Assembly: GCF_002005565.1 (NCBI RefSeq)
Contig: NZ_BDJC01000001.1
Location: 1 to 64,000, forward strand
Length of the DNA: 64,000 bases
DNA from: Streptomyces sp. JHA26
Lineage (GTDB): Bacteria; Actinomycetota; Actinomycetes; Streptomycetales; Streptomycetaceae
Reading direction: 5' to 3'
This document shows, in pieces, positions 52,556 to 60,563 of the stretch. The translations under genes and the position numbers were made by a program. Under the pieces are notes generated by a model. That model did no database searches. It was not told the origin of the DNA and saw only the letters and a program-made list of their open reading frames with translations. Each line of letters opens with the position of its first letter. Within the stretch, counting starts at the first letter, position 1.

Positions 52556-54026
52556 GGTCCAGCGCCCGCTTCATGATCTTCCCCATGTCGTTGCGGGGCA
52601 GCGCGTCGAGGTACCGGACGACGCGGGGCCGCTTGTGCGGGGCGAGCCGGGCGGCGACGTGCGCGGCCAACTCCTCCAGGGAGGGCGGCGCCTGCGGATC
52701 GGCCGGCACGACCCAGGCCACGATCCGCTCGCCCAGGTCCGGGTCGGGCTCCCCGGTGACGGCCGCCTCCCGCACCGCCGGGTGTTCCAGCAGCGCGTTC
52801 TCGATCTCCCCGGCCCCGATCTTGTACCCGCCGCTCTTGATCAGGTCGGTGGCCTTGCGGCCGACGATGCGGACGTGGCCGTCGGGGTCGCGCACCGCCA
52901 TGTCGCCGGTGCGGAAGAAGCCGTCCGCGGTGAAGGCGGCGGCGGTGGCGTCGGGGCGGTTCAGGTACTCCGTGAACAGGTTCGGGCCGCGCACCTGGAT
53001 CTCGCCGACGCTCTCCCCGTCGTACGCCGTGATCGGCGTGCCGTCCTCCTCCACGAGCCGCAGCTCCACCCCCGGCAGCGGCACGCCCACGGTGCCGGCA
53101 CGGGGCTCGCCGTCCGCCCGCACGCTGGGCCGGGGGTCCGGGGGTGTCCACCGGGACGAGCACAGCATCAGGGTCTCCGTCATGCCGTACCGCTCGATGA
53201 CGTGCCGTCCGGTCGCGGCGGTGATCCGCTCGTGGTCGTGCACCGGCAGCGCGGCCGACCCGGACACCAGCAGCCGGGCGCCCGCGAGGGCCTTGGCCAG
53301 CCCCGGGTCGCCGGGCAGGGCCTCGGCGATGCGGTGGTACATCGTCGGCACCCCGAACAGCATGGTCGCGCCGTCGCTCAGCTCCCGGGCGGCGCCCTCG
53401 GTGCTGAACCTGCCGAGGTGGCGCACCGATCCGCCGCGCCTGAGCGGGCCCAGGATCCCGAGCACCAGCCCGTGCACGTGGAACAGCGGCAGCCCCTGCA
53501 CCAGCACGTCGTCGCCGGTCCACCCCCAGGCGTCGGCGAGCGCGTCCAGGGTCGAGGCGAGCGCCCGCCGGGGGATGACGGCGCCCTTGGGCGGTCCGGT
53601 GGTGCCGGAGGTGTAGACGACCAGCGCGGGGTCCTCCGGACCGCCGTCGTCCGCGGGGACGGGCCCGGCGGCGCGCACGTCGACGTCCACGCGCGGCAGC
53701 CCGGCGAGCGGCCCGGGCAGCTCGTCGCCGGGTGCGGCCAGCACCAGGGCCGGGGCGCTGTCGGACAGGATGTGGCCGAGCTCCTTCCCGCCCGACTTCG
53801 GGTTGAGCGGCACGGTGGCGGCACCGGCGAGCAGCGTGCCGACGACGGCGACGGCGGTCTCCGGCGTCGGCGTCGCCCACACGGCGACCCGGCCGGCGCC
53901 CCGCACCCGCTCACCGACGGCCCCGGCCGCCGCGGCCAGCTCGGCGTAGGTCAGGGAGCGTTCGCCGAACCGCAGGGCGACCCGGTCGCCCGGGGGGTGG
54001 GTGAGGGCGGGGAAGAGCGAGGACAC
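52548..54026 (-). CDS. matB: Malonyl-CoA synthetase (MatB-like acyl-CoA ligase)
   Basis: ANL-superfamily enzyme forming malonyl-CoA or methylmalonyl-CoA from the diacid, ATP and CoA, a source of polyketide extender units. VVYTSGTTGPPKGAVIP is the phosphate loop, FGVPTMYHRIAE and ERYGMTETLM the adenylate motifs, FFRTGDMAVRD and RIVGRKATDLIKSGGYKIGAGEIE the hinge, and PRNDMGKIMKRAL carries the catalytic Lys. It resembles S. coelicolor MatB closely, but after GMTETLM there are about 11 extra residues (LCSSRWTPPDPRPS in place of NTS) by my recollection. AGGAG is 6 bases before GTG 54026. Stop overlaps the carboxyltransferase start by 8 bases. Confidence 0.93.
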   Translation of the reverse strand: MSSLFPALTHPPGDRVALRFGERSLTYAELAAAAGAVGERVRGAGRVAVWATPTPETAVAVVGTLLAGAATVPLNPKSGGKELGHILSDSAPALVLAAPGDELPGPLAGLPRVDVDVRAAGPVPADDGGPEDPALVVYTSGTTGPPKGAVIPRRALASTLDALADAWGWTGDDVLVQGLPLFHVHGLVLGILGPLRRGGSVRHLGRFSTEGAARELSDGATMLFGVPTMYHRIAEALPGDPGLAKALAGARLLVSGSAALPVHDHERITAATGRHVIERYGMTETLMLCSSRWTPPDPRPSVRADGEPRAGTVGVPLPGVELRLVEEDGTPITAYDGESVGEIQVRGPNLFTEYLNRPDATAAAFTADGFFRTGDMAVRDPDGHVRIVGRKATDLIKSGGYKIGAGEIENALLEHPAVREAAVTGEPDPDLGERIVAWVVPADPQAPPSLEELAAHVAARLAPHKRPRVVRYLDALPRNDMGKIMKRALDHG

Positions 54027-54112
54027 GCGGTACTCCTGGGGACTCGGGAAACGGACACCCCGTTCCTACCCCGGCCCCGGGACGATCCGACGCCGCGCCG
54101 GGTTGACGCCGG

Positions 54113-54736
54113 TCACGTCCCCGCCCCGGCGGGCAGCCCCCGCGTCCCCACCAGCGCGGCCAGGTCCGGGGCGAGGCGCAACTCGACGGTGCGCAGCGCC
54201 GGGTGCTCCAGCCAGTGCAGCCGCGCCCGGTCCACCCGGCCCTCGTGCGTCGGGGGCCAGTCGGTGGCCGGGGTGAAGTCGTCCAGGACCACCGTGCCGC
54301 CCGGGACGAGCAGCCCGGCCACGTCGGCGGCCGGGTCGTGCTCCGACTTGCCCTGCCCGCCCCCGTCCAGCACCAGCAGGTCGTACGGGCCCCGCTCGGC
54401 GATCCGCGTCCAGTCACCGGTGAGCACCTCCACCCCGGGCCGCCCGGCGAACACCCCGGCGGCGATCCGGGCGCGCTCCGGATCCCGCTCCACGCTCACC
54501 AGCCGCACGCCCGGGCCCGCCCCCGACGCCAGCCAGGCCAGCCCCACGCCGCAACCGGTGCCCGTCTCCCCGATCGTCCCGCGCGCCCCGCCCGCCAGGG
54601 CGTGCAGCAGCCGCCCCTGCTCGGGCCGGCAGGAGTACGGGAACCCGTGGGCCCGCGCGGCGGCCAGGGCCCGCTCGACCAGCGGCGGCAGGCCCCCGGC
54701 CGCCGTGCCGTACGCGTCCGTTCCGGAGATCGCCAT
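54113..54736 (-). CDS. O-methyltransferase-like SAM-dependent methyltransferase
   Basis: 207 residues, Rossmann fold. GTIGETGTGCGVGLAWLA (about 53-70) is the SAM-binding loop, VRLVSVERDPERARIA contains the acidic residue contacting the SAM ribose, and YDLLVLDGGGQGKSEHDP plus GGTVVLDDFTPATDW are the later motifs with metal-like Asp residues. This resembles class I O-methyltransferases of the catechol type. Substrate unknown. ATG 54736 begins MAISGTDAYGTAAGG; longer frames upstream run over the non-coding or degraded segment. The gene is followed by matB in the same direction across 86 bp. Confidence 0.83.
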   Translation of the reverse strand: MAISGTDAYGTAAGGLPPLVERALAAARAHGFPYSCRPEQGRLLHALAGGARGTIGETGTGCGVGLAWLASGAGPGVRLVSVERDPERARIAAGVFAGRPGVEVLTGDWTRIAERGPYDLLVLDGGGQGKSEHDPAADVAGLLVPGGTVVLDDFTPATDWPPTHEGRVDRARLHWLEHPALRTVELRLAPDLAALVGTRGLPAGAGT

Positions 54737-54799
54737 GCCGCCGATCCTGCCGCACGGACGTGACCCGGCGGGTTCCGGTCCCGCCGGCCGGTGTGGCCG

Positions 54800-55054
54800 G
54801 CCTCCCGGCGGTCGAGGGCCGTCGGGAGGCCGTGGCCGTCCGTCGGAGCGGCCCCAGGTGAACTCCGCGACCGCCTCGTGCCGTCCCCCCTCCGCGTCCG
54901 GTGCGGTGAAGGCGCGCCCCCACCGGGTGGGCGCCGAACCCTGCAGCGGGCGTCCTCGACCAGGTCCGGGGCGTGGTCGGCCGTGCGGCGCAGCAGCGCC
55001 GGCTGGAAGTCGACCGGCGTGAGCGGGGCGGCCGGGGGCGGGGAGGAAGACATG
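54800..55054 (-). pseudogene. Possible frameshifted gene, function unknown
   Basis: From ATG 55054 a frame with strongly G/C third positions reads PLTPVDFQPALLRRTADHAP and on to DLVEDARC, then loses codon bias near 54945. In another frame the next segment again has coding bias (GSAPTRWGRAFTAPDAEGGR then HEAVAEFTWGRSDG), ending about 54830. A 1-2 base indel around 54942-54948 would join them into one protein. No family was recognised. It could be a real pseudogene, a sequencing error or chance. The remainder of the 54737-55214 gap holds the IclR promoter. Confidence 0.35.
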
Positions 55055-55152
55055 CGTCCGTCGTCGCTCGGCCGGGCAGGCCGCACCCCCGTACCCATTG
55101 CCCCGGCAAACGCAGTATGAGTAGCCTGTGTTCGCCATTCCGACCGCCTGTT

Positions 55153-55169
55153 GATATCTCGAACATCGG
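55153..55169 (+). promoter_or_regulatory. Putative IclR operator at its own promoter
   Basis: GATATCTCGAACATCGG, 46-62 bp before the iclR start, shares GATATMTCGAACA with 57283-57295 upstream of the transporter operon. Confidence 0.5.
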
Positions 55170-55214
55170 ATATCGCCACCGCAGGCGCCCGAGACACCTA
55201 GGAGGGGGCCGGAC

Positions 55215-55988
55215 ATGGGACGTCTCGTACCAGCCGTGACCCGGGCTCTCGACATACTGGAGCTCTTCCTCGACGGGGACGGCACGCTCTCCGCCCCCGA
55301 CATCGTGCGCCGGCTCCAACTGCCGCGCACCACCGTGCACGAACTGGTGACCACGCTCGCCGCCCGCAAGTACATCGTCCCCGTGGCCGGCCAGCCCGGA
55401 CGGTACCGGCTCGGGGTGCGTCCGTACCAGCTCGGCGCCCGCTACGCCGAGCACCTCGACCTCGCCGCCGAGGGCCAGCAGGTCGCCCGGAGCGTCGCCG
55501 AGACCTGCGACGAGACCGTGCACGTCGCCATCCTCGAGGACACCGACGTCATCTACATCGCCAAGGTCGACTCCACGCACGCGGTGCGCATGGTGTCGGC
55601 GGCCGGACGCCGGCTGCCCGCCCACTGCACGTCCGTCGGCAAGATGCTGCTGGCCTCCCTGCCCGAGCAGGAGCTCGCCGCCCGCTTCCCCGACGGTGCC
55701 GAGCTGGCCGCGATGACGCCGAACAGCATCACCGACCCGGCCGCCCTGCGCGCGGCCCTGACCGAGATCCGCGAGCGCGGCATCGCGGTGGAGAACCGCG
55801 AGTCCAACCCCGACGTCTCCTGCGTGGCCGCCCCGGTCCGGGACCGCGCCGGCAGGGTCGTCGCCGCGCTGTCCATCTCCGTGCCCATGATCCGCTGGAG
55901 CGAGGAGCGCCGCACCGAGCTGGAGGAGCTCGCCGCGAAGGGCGCCGCCGACCTGTCCGAGCGCCTCGGCCACCGGAGCGTGGCATGA
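55215..55988 (+). CDS. IclR family transcriptional regulator
   Basis: A 257-residue regulator. The N-terminal winged helix-turn-helix (about 6-68) has SAPDIVRRLQLPRTTVHELVTTL, and the C-terminal IclR effector domain has VHVAILEDTDVIYIAKVDS, GRRLPAHCTSVGKMLLAS and SNPDVSCVAAPVRDRAGRVVAALSISVP. AGGAGGGGG lies about 7 bases before the ATG. Its stop overlaps the lactonase start (ATGA). The effector is probably a sugar or sugar acid handled by the neighbouring genes. Confidence 0.93.
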   Translation: MGRLVPAVTRALDILELFLDGDGTLSAPDIVRRLQLPRTTVHELVTTLAARKYIVPVAGQPGRYRLGVRPYQLGARYAEHLDLAAEGQQVARSVAETCDETVHVAILEDTDVIYIAKVDSTHAVRMVSAAGRRLPAHCTSVGKMLLASLPEQELAARFPDGAELAAMTPNSITDPAALRAALTEIRERGIAVENRESNPDVSCVAAPVRDRAGRVVAALSISVPMIRWSEERRTELEELAAKGAADLSERLGHRSVA

Positions 55989-56833
55989 CGTACGAGGTGG
56001 CGGTACGGGCCGAGGCGGCCCTCGGCGAGGGACCGACCTGGGACGCGGACGCGGGCCTGCTGATCTGGGTGGACATCCTGGGCTTCCGCGTGCACACCTA
56101 CGACCCCGTCTCCGGGCGGCGGACGGTGCGCACGACCGAGCAGCACGTGGGCGCGGCCAAGCCGCGGGCCGGCGGCGGCCTCGTCCTGAACCTGCGGGAC
56201 GGCATCGGCCTCGTCGACCCCGACGGGACCTTCCGCCTGCTGCACCACGACCCCGTCCCCGGCCGCCGGGCCAACGACGCCGCCGTCGCCCCCGACGGCA
56301 GCCTCTGGGCCGGCACCATGCGCTACGACGAGGCCCCCGGCGGCGGCACGCTCTCCCGGCTCACGGGCGACGGCACGGTGACGACCGTCCTGGACGACGT
56401 GGCGGTCAGCAACGGCACCGGCTGGAGCCCCGACGGGCGGCTGATGTACTACATCGACTCGCCGACCCGCCGGATCGACGTCTTCGACCACGACGCGGCA
56501 AGGGGCGGTGTCGGTGACCGGCGCCCGTTCGTCACCCTCGAGGAGGACGCCGGCTTCCCCGACGGGCTCACCGTGGACGCCGAGGGCTGCGTGTGGGTGG
56601 CCCTGTGGGGCGGCTCGGCGGTCCGCCGCTACACGCCCGACGGCACGCTGGACCGGGTGATCGACCTGCCCGTCCCGCTCGTCACGGCCTGCGCGTTCGG
56701 CGGCGCCGGCCTGACCGACCTGTACGTCACCACGGCCCGCACCGGCCTGACCGCGCCGCACCCGCTCGCCGGGTCGGTGCTGGTGGTGCCCGGAGCGGGC
56801 AGGGGGCTGCGGCAGCCGGCGTTCGAGGGCTGA
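55985..56833 (+). CDS. SMP-30/gluconolactonase family protein
   Basis: 282-residue six-bladed propeller lactonase. Metal-binding residues are expected in RAEAALGEGPTWD (Glu), RRANDAAVAPDGSLWAGTM (Asn), VSNGTGWSPDGRLMYYIDS (Asn/Asp) and FPDGLTVDAEGCVWVALWGG (Asp), all present. Enzymes of this family open sugar lactones such as L-arabinono-, galactono- or gluconolactone. Coupled to iclR by ATGA overlap. With arabinofuranosidase and beta-galactosidase genes nearby, an aldonolactone of arabinose or galactose is plausible but unproven. Confidence 0.9.
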   Translation: MTYEVAVRAEAALGEGPTWDADAGLLIWVDILGFRVHTYDPVSGRRTVRTTEQHVGAAKPRAGGGLVLNLRDGIGLVDPDGTFRLLHHDPVPGRRANDAAVAPDGSLWAGTMRYDEAPGGGTLSRLTGDGTVTTVLDDVAVSNGTGWSPDGRLMYYIDSPTRRIDVFDHDAARGGVGDRRPFVTLEEDAGFPDGLTVDAEGCVWVALWGGSAVRRYTPDGTLDRVIDLPVPLVTACAFGGAGLTDLYVTTARTGLTAPHPLAGSVLVVPGAGRGLRQPAFEG

Positions 56834-57279
56834 CCGGGCCGTCGCCCCGCGCTGCACGCGGCGGGCGAGGCCGGGCGCGGTGACACCGGCCCGCCGCACC
56901 TCCCCGGCGTCGCGGCGACGGTGGAGCCCGTGGCGGCCGGGCGCCCCGGCGGGGCGACGCATCCGCCTGCCCGCGCGCACCGCCCCCGGTCCCGTTCCGC
57001 TCTCGTCGGATGCCGCGGCGTTCGTCGTGCGACATGCCGGAGCCCCGCCCGGTTCGGCCGCCTCCGCTTTCCGTGGCGGCCGCGGGCGCCCGCCCGGCGC
57101 GCGGCCCTCTCCCCGCCTGGCGCGGCACGGCGGGCGGACGCGCCCGTCCCCGCCGGCACCCCGCGATCCGGAGAGCCTCATTCCATGGGAGAAGACCGTC
57201 CCTGCTCAAAAGTCCTGCGCGACTTATTGACGCGAACGGGCTCCCACCCTACGTTTCCCGTTCGAAGTTACGAGCGAGA
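56834..57279. other. Intergenic region without recognised gene
   Basis: Several open frames cross this very GC-rich stretch, but none shows normal codon bias or recognisable motifs. The last 60 bases become AT-richer toward the operator at 57280. No strong hairpin was identified after the lactonase gene. Confidence 0.5.
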
Positions 57280-57300
57280 TTCGATATATCGAACAGTCGG
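57280..57300 (+). promoter_or_regulatory. Putative IclR operator at the transporter operon
   Basis: TTCGATATATCGAA (57280-57293) is a perfect 14-bp palindrome continuing as CAGTCGG. GATATATCGAACA matches the iclR-promoter site at 55153 in 12 of 13 positions. It is 50-70 bp before the binding-protein gene. Confidence 0.6.
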
Positions 57301-57350
57301 AGTGGCCATCCGTTCCCCGGCGGGAACGACACCGACAGATGAGGCAGGGC

Positions 57351-58709
57351 ATGGGACGACCTGACCTGAATCGCAGACACTTTCTGACCGTGGCGGGCGG
57401 CCTGACGGTCGCGGGCGGCTTCGGCTTCGCGGCCCTGGGCACGGGCGCCGACGCGCTCGCCTCCGGAGCGGACACCCGCGTGCGCTACTGGAACCTCTTC
57501 AGCGGCGGCGACGGCTACAACATGATCGCGATGCTGGACTCCTTCCGCGAGGACAACCCCGGCATCGACGTGAAGGACTCCACCCTCCAGTGGGGCAGCC
57601 CCTTCTACACCAAGCTCGCCATGGCGGCGGCCGGCAACCGTGCGCCGGACCTCGGCGTCATGCACCTGGGCCGGGTGACCGGCTTCTCGCCGGGCCGCCT
57701 CCTGGACCCCTGGGACGTCGGACTGCTCGCCCGGTACGGGGTGCGGGAGGAGGACTTCGACCCCGCCCTGTGGAAGCGCGCCGTCATCGACGGCAAGCTC
57801 TACGCCCTGCCCCTCGACATCCACGTCCAGCTCTGCTTCTACCGCAAGGACGTGCTGAGGAAGGCGGGACTGCTCGGGGACGACGGCCGGATGGTCCCGG
57901 TGACCTCCACCGAGGAGTGGTTCGAGGTCCTGAAGGAGGCCGGGAAGGCCACCGCGAAGGGACTGCAGACCATCGGCCTGTGGCACAGCGACCAGAACTT
58001 CCAGTGGTGGTTCTTCGTCGCCTTCTACACCCAGCTCGGCGGCACCTGGTTCGACGACGCCGACACCGAGGTCACCTTCGACACCGACAAGGCCGTGCGG
58101 GTCCTGGAGTTCCTGCGGCGGCACGTCGCCGAGGGCTACGCCAACCCCTCCTACGGCGGCACCGCGGGTGCCGAACAGTTCGTCAACGGCTCCCCCTTCG
58201 CCTGGGAGGGCAACTGGTCCGTGCCGGTCTTCGACACCGCGAAGCTCGACTACGGCGCCACCCCGCTGCCGCCCGTCTTCGGCACGCGGGCCACCCACGC
58301 CGAGTCCCACTCCTTCGTCCTGCCGCACCAGGCCGACCGCGGCGGCGCCGCCAACGAGGGCGCGCACCGGCTCGCCGCCTACGTCGTCCGGCACGCCCGG
58401 CAGTGGGCGGCCGGCGGGCACATCCCCGCCCACACCCCGACCCTGTCCACGGCCGCGTACCGGAAGCTGCAGCCGCAGAACGAGTACGTCTCGGCCATGG
58501 ACCACCAGGCCACCGAGCCCAAGGTGTGGTTCGCCGGGTCCACCGGCATCCTCGCCCAGCGCGTCGGACCCATCGTCGTCTCCTCGACCACGGGTTCCGC
58601 GAAGCCCGAGGCCGCCGCCCGCCGGATGAAGAGCACGCTCACCGAACTGCTCGCCATGAAGAACCCCATGGACGGCCGCACCGCCGCACAGGGAAAGGCC
58701 GGCGCATGA
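57351..58709 (+). CDS. ABC sugar-transporter substrate-binding protein, Tat-type signal
   Basis: Extracellular carbohydrate-binding protein (SBP family 1), 452 residues. The N-terminus has a twin-arginine motif (LNRRHFLTVAGGLTVAGG), and no lipobox Cys follows; the predicted end is near ADALASG. So unlike most Gram-positive binding proteins it may be released or held otherwise. MRYWNLFSGGDGYNM-like and GYANPSYGGTAGAEQFVNG segments fit sugar SBPs. ATG 57351 has GAGGCAGGG upstream; ATG 57339 is an alternative adding four residues. First gene of a tightly overlapping transporter operon. Confidence 0.9.
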   Translation: MGRPDLNRRHFLTVAGGLTVAGGFGFAALGTGADALASGADTRVRYWNLFSGGDGYNMIAMLDSFREDNPGIDVKDSTLQWGSPFYTKLAMAAAGNRAPDLGVMHLGRVTGFSPGRLLDPWDVGLLARYGVREEDFDPALWKRAVIDGKLYALPLDIHVQLCFYRKDVLRKAGLLGDDGRMVPVTSTEEWFEVLKEAGKATAKGLQTIGLWHSDQNFQWWFFVAFYTQLGGTWFDDADTEVTFDTDKAVRVLEFLRRHVAEGYANPSYGGTAGAEQFVNGSPFAWEGNWSVPVFDTAKLDYGATPLPPVFGTRATHAESHSFVLPHQADRGGAANEGAHRLAAYVVRHARQWAAGGHIPAHTPTLSTAAYRKLQPQNEYVSAMDHQATEPKVWFAGSTGILAQRVGPIVVSSTTGSAKPEAAARRMKSTLTELLAMKNPMDGRTAAQGKAGA

Positions 58710-59647
58710 CCACCACCAGCGCTGAGACGATCATCCGCCCGGCACGTGCGAAGACCATCGCCGACAGCGTCGGCGTCCGCCGCGGGCAGGGCTTCCAGCA
58801 CGGCGGCTGGTTCGTCGCCCCGTTCCTCGCGCTCTTCGCGCTCTTCGTGATCTGGCCGCTGCTGCGCGGCCTCTACCTCAGCTTCACCGACGCCGACATC
58901 TCCGGCGACGGCGCGGACCTCGTCGGCCTGGACAACTACCGCGAGGCCCTGAAGGACCCCCTGATGTGGGACTCGCTCGGCCACAGCGCGTACTTCACGC
59001 TGCTCGTCGTGCCCTGCATCACGGTCCTCGCCTTCTTCCTGGCGATGCTCGCCCACCACATCGAGCGCGGTAAGTGGCTGTGGCGGCTGTGCTTCTTCCT
59101 GCCGTTCCTGCTGCCGTCCACCGTCGCCGCCAACCTGTGGCAGTGGCTGTTCAACCCCGGCACCGGCATGGTCAACCACGTCCTCGGCCTCGACACGCCC
59201 TGGCTGACCGACAAGTCGTACGCCATGCTCGCGATCGTCATCACCACCCTGTGGTGGACCGTCGGCTTCAGCTTCCTGCTCTACCTCGCCGCCCTCCAGG
59301 GCATCCCCGCCCACCTCTACGAGGCCGCCAGGCTCGACGGCGCGAACGCCTGGCACCGCACGGTCCACATCACCCTGCCGATGCTGCGCAACATCACCGG
59401 GCTCGTCGTCGCCCTGCAGATCCTCGCCTCGCTCCAGGTCTTCGACCAGGCCGTCGTGATGCAGGACTTCGGCCCCGGCCCCGAGGAATCGACCCGCACC
59501 TTCGTGCAGTACACCCTCGAACAGGGCTTCACCAGCTACCGCGTGGGCTACGCCTCCGCGATCTCCGTCATCTTCTTCGTGATCATCGCGGCCGTCGCCC
59601 TCGCGCGGATGTGGCTGCTGCGCAACCGTGAGGAGGACGGCCGATGA
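58706..59647 (+). CDS. ABC sugar-transporter permease (MalF-type)
   Basis: 313-residue membrane protein with about six helices. The cytoplasmic EAA loop is YEAARLDGANAWHRTVHITLP, which docks the ATPase. The N-terminal tail precedes GGWFVAPFLALFALFVIWPLLRG. ATG overlaps the binding-protein stop (ATGA). No ATPase gene occurs in this operon, so a shared MsiK-like ATPase encoded elsewhere is expected, as is usual for Streptomyces sugar transporters. Confidence 0.93.
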   Translation: MTTTSAETIIRPARAKTIADSVGVRRGQGFQHGGWFVAPFLALFALFVIWPLLRGLYLSFTDADISGDGADLVGLDNYREALKDPLMWDSLGHSAYFTLLVVPCITVLAFFLAMLAHHIERGKWLWRLCFFLPFLLPSTVAANLWQWLFNPGTGMVNHVLGLDTPWLTDKSYAMLAIVITTLWWTVGFSFLLYLAALQGIPAHLYEAARLDGANAWHRTVHITLPMLRNITGLVVALQILASLQVFDQAVVMQDFGPGPEESTRTFVQYTLEQGFTSYRVGYASAISVIFFVIIAAVALARMWLLRNREEDGR

Positions 59648-60507
59648 CCACCGCCGCGGCACCGGTACGGACCGAGGCCCGCAGGGCCTGGACGACCGGT
59701 CAGATCGTGCTCACCCTCCTCGGCGCGGCCGTCTCCGCGGTGTTCCTGGCGCCGCTGGCCTGGGCGCTGTTCACCTCCCTGAAGTCGGAGACCGAGGCCG
59801 TCGAGGTACCGCCGCACTGGCTCCCGGAGGCCTGGACCGGCCAGGCCTGGACGGCCGTGTTCGAGAACGGCGACATCACCGACTGGTTCGTCAACTCCCT
59901 GGTCGTCTCCGTGTGCGTGACGACGATCGTGCTGCTGGTGAGCGCCCTGGCCGGATACGGTTTCGCCCGCACGGAGTTCCGGGGCAAGGGCTTCCTGATG
60001 GGCCTGGTGATGGCGGGCCTCATGATCTCCCCGGCCGTGCTCGGAGTGCCCCTGTTCACCACGGTCCAGCAGATGGGGATGGTCGACACCTACTGGGGCA
60101 TGATCCTGCCGCAGTGCGCGCCCGCCGCGATGGTCTACATCCTCTACAAGTTCTTCCAGGGCGTCCCGCGCGAACTGGAGGAGGCCGCCTTCATCGACGG
60201 CGCGGGCCGCTGGCGCGTCTTCTTCACGATCATCGTTCCGCTCTCGCGCCCCTCCCTGGCGGCGGTCGGCATCTTCACCTTCATCAGCTCGTGGAACAAC
60301 TTCCTGTGGCCGTACATGGTGACCAACAACCCCGACCTGATGACCATGCCGAACGGCATCGCGACCGTCATGAACTCCTACGGCATCCAGTGGGCCCAGC
60401 TCATGGCCGGCGGTCTCCTGGCGGGCCTGCCGCTGATCGTCGTCTTCGTCTTCTTCCAGCGCCAGATCGTGGCGGGCGTCGCCCACACCGGCCTGGCCGG
60501 CCAGTGA
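59644..60507 (+). CDS. ABC sugar-transporter permease (MalG-type)
   Basis: 287-residue partner permease. The EAA loop is LEEAAFIDGAGRWRVFFTIIVPL, with SWNNFLWPYMVTNNPDLMTMPNG in the last third as in MalG/LacG proteins. The start overlaps the first permease by ATGA. The operon continues to the arabinofuranosidase after a 56-bp spacer containing CACCCG repeats. Confidence 0.93.
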   Translation: MTTAAAPVRTEARRAWTTGQIVLTLLGAAVSAVFLAPLAWALFTSLKSETEAVEVPPHWLPEAWTGQAWTAVFENGDITDWFVNSLVVSVCVTTIVLLVSALAGYGFARTEFRGKGFLMGLVMAGLMISPAVLGVPLFTTVQQMGMVDTYWGMILPQCAPAAMVYILYKFFQGVPRELEEAAFIDGAGRWRVFFTIIVPLSRPSLAAVGIFTFISSWNNFLWPYMVTNNPDLMTMPNGIATVMNSYGIQWAQLMAGGLLAGLPLIVVFVFFQRQIVAGVAHTGLAGQ

Positions 60508-60563
60508 CGAAGCCGGCCACCACGCACCCGCACCCGCACCCGAGAACGCAGCGAAAGGAACCC

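Noticed and set aside
56880..57342. Overlapping + strand frames in the gap before the transporter operon
   Set aside because: Composition and codon use are not those of genes in this window, and all three frames look equally poor.
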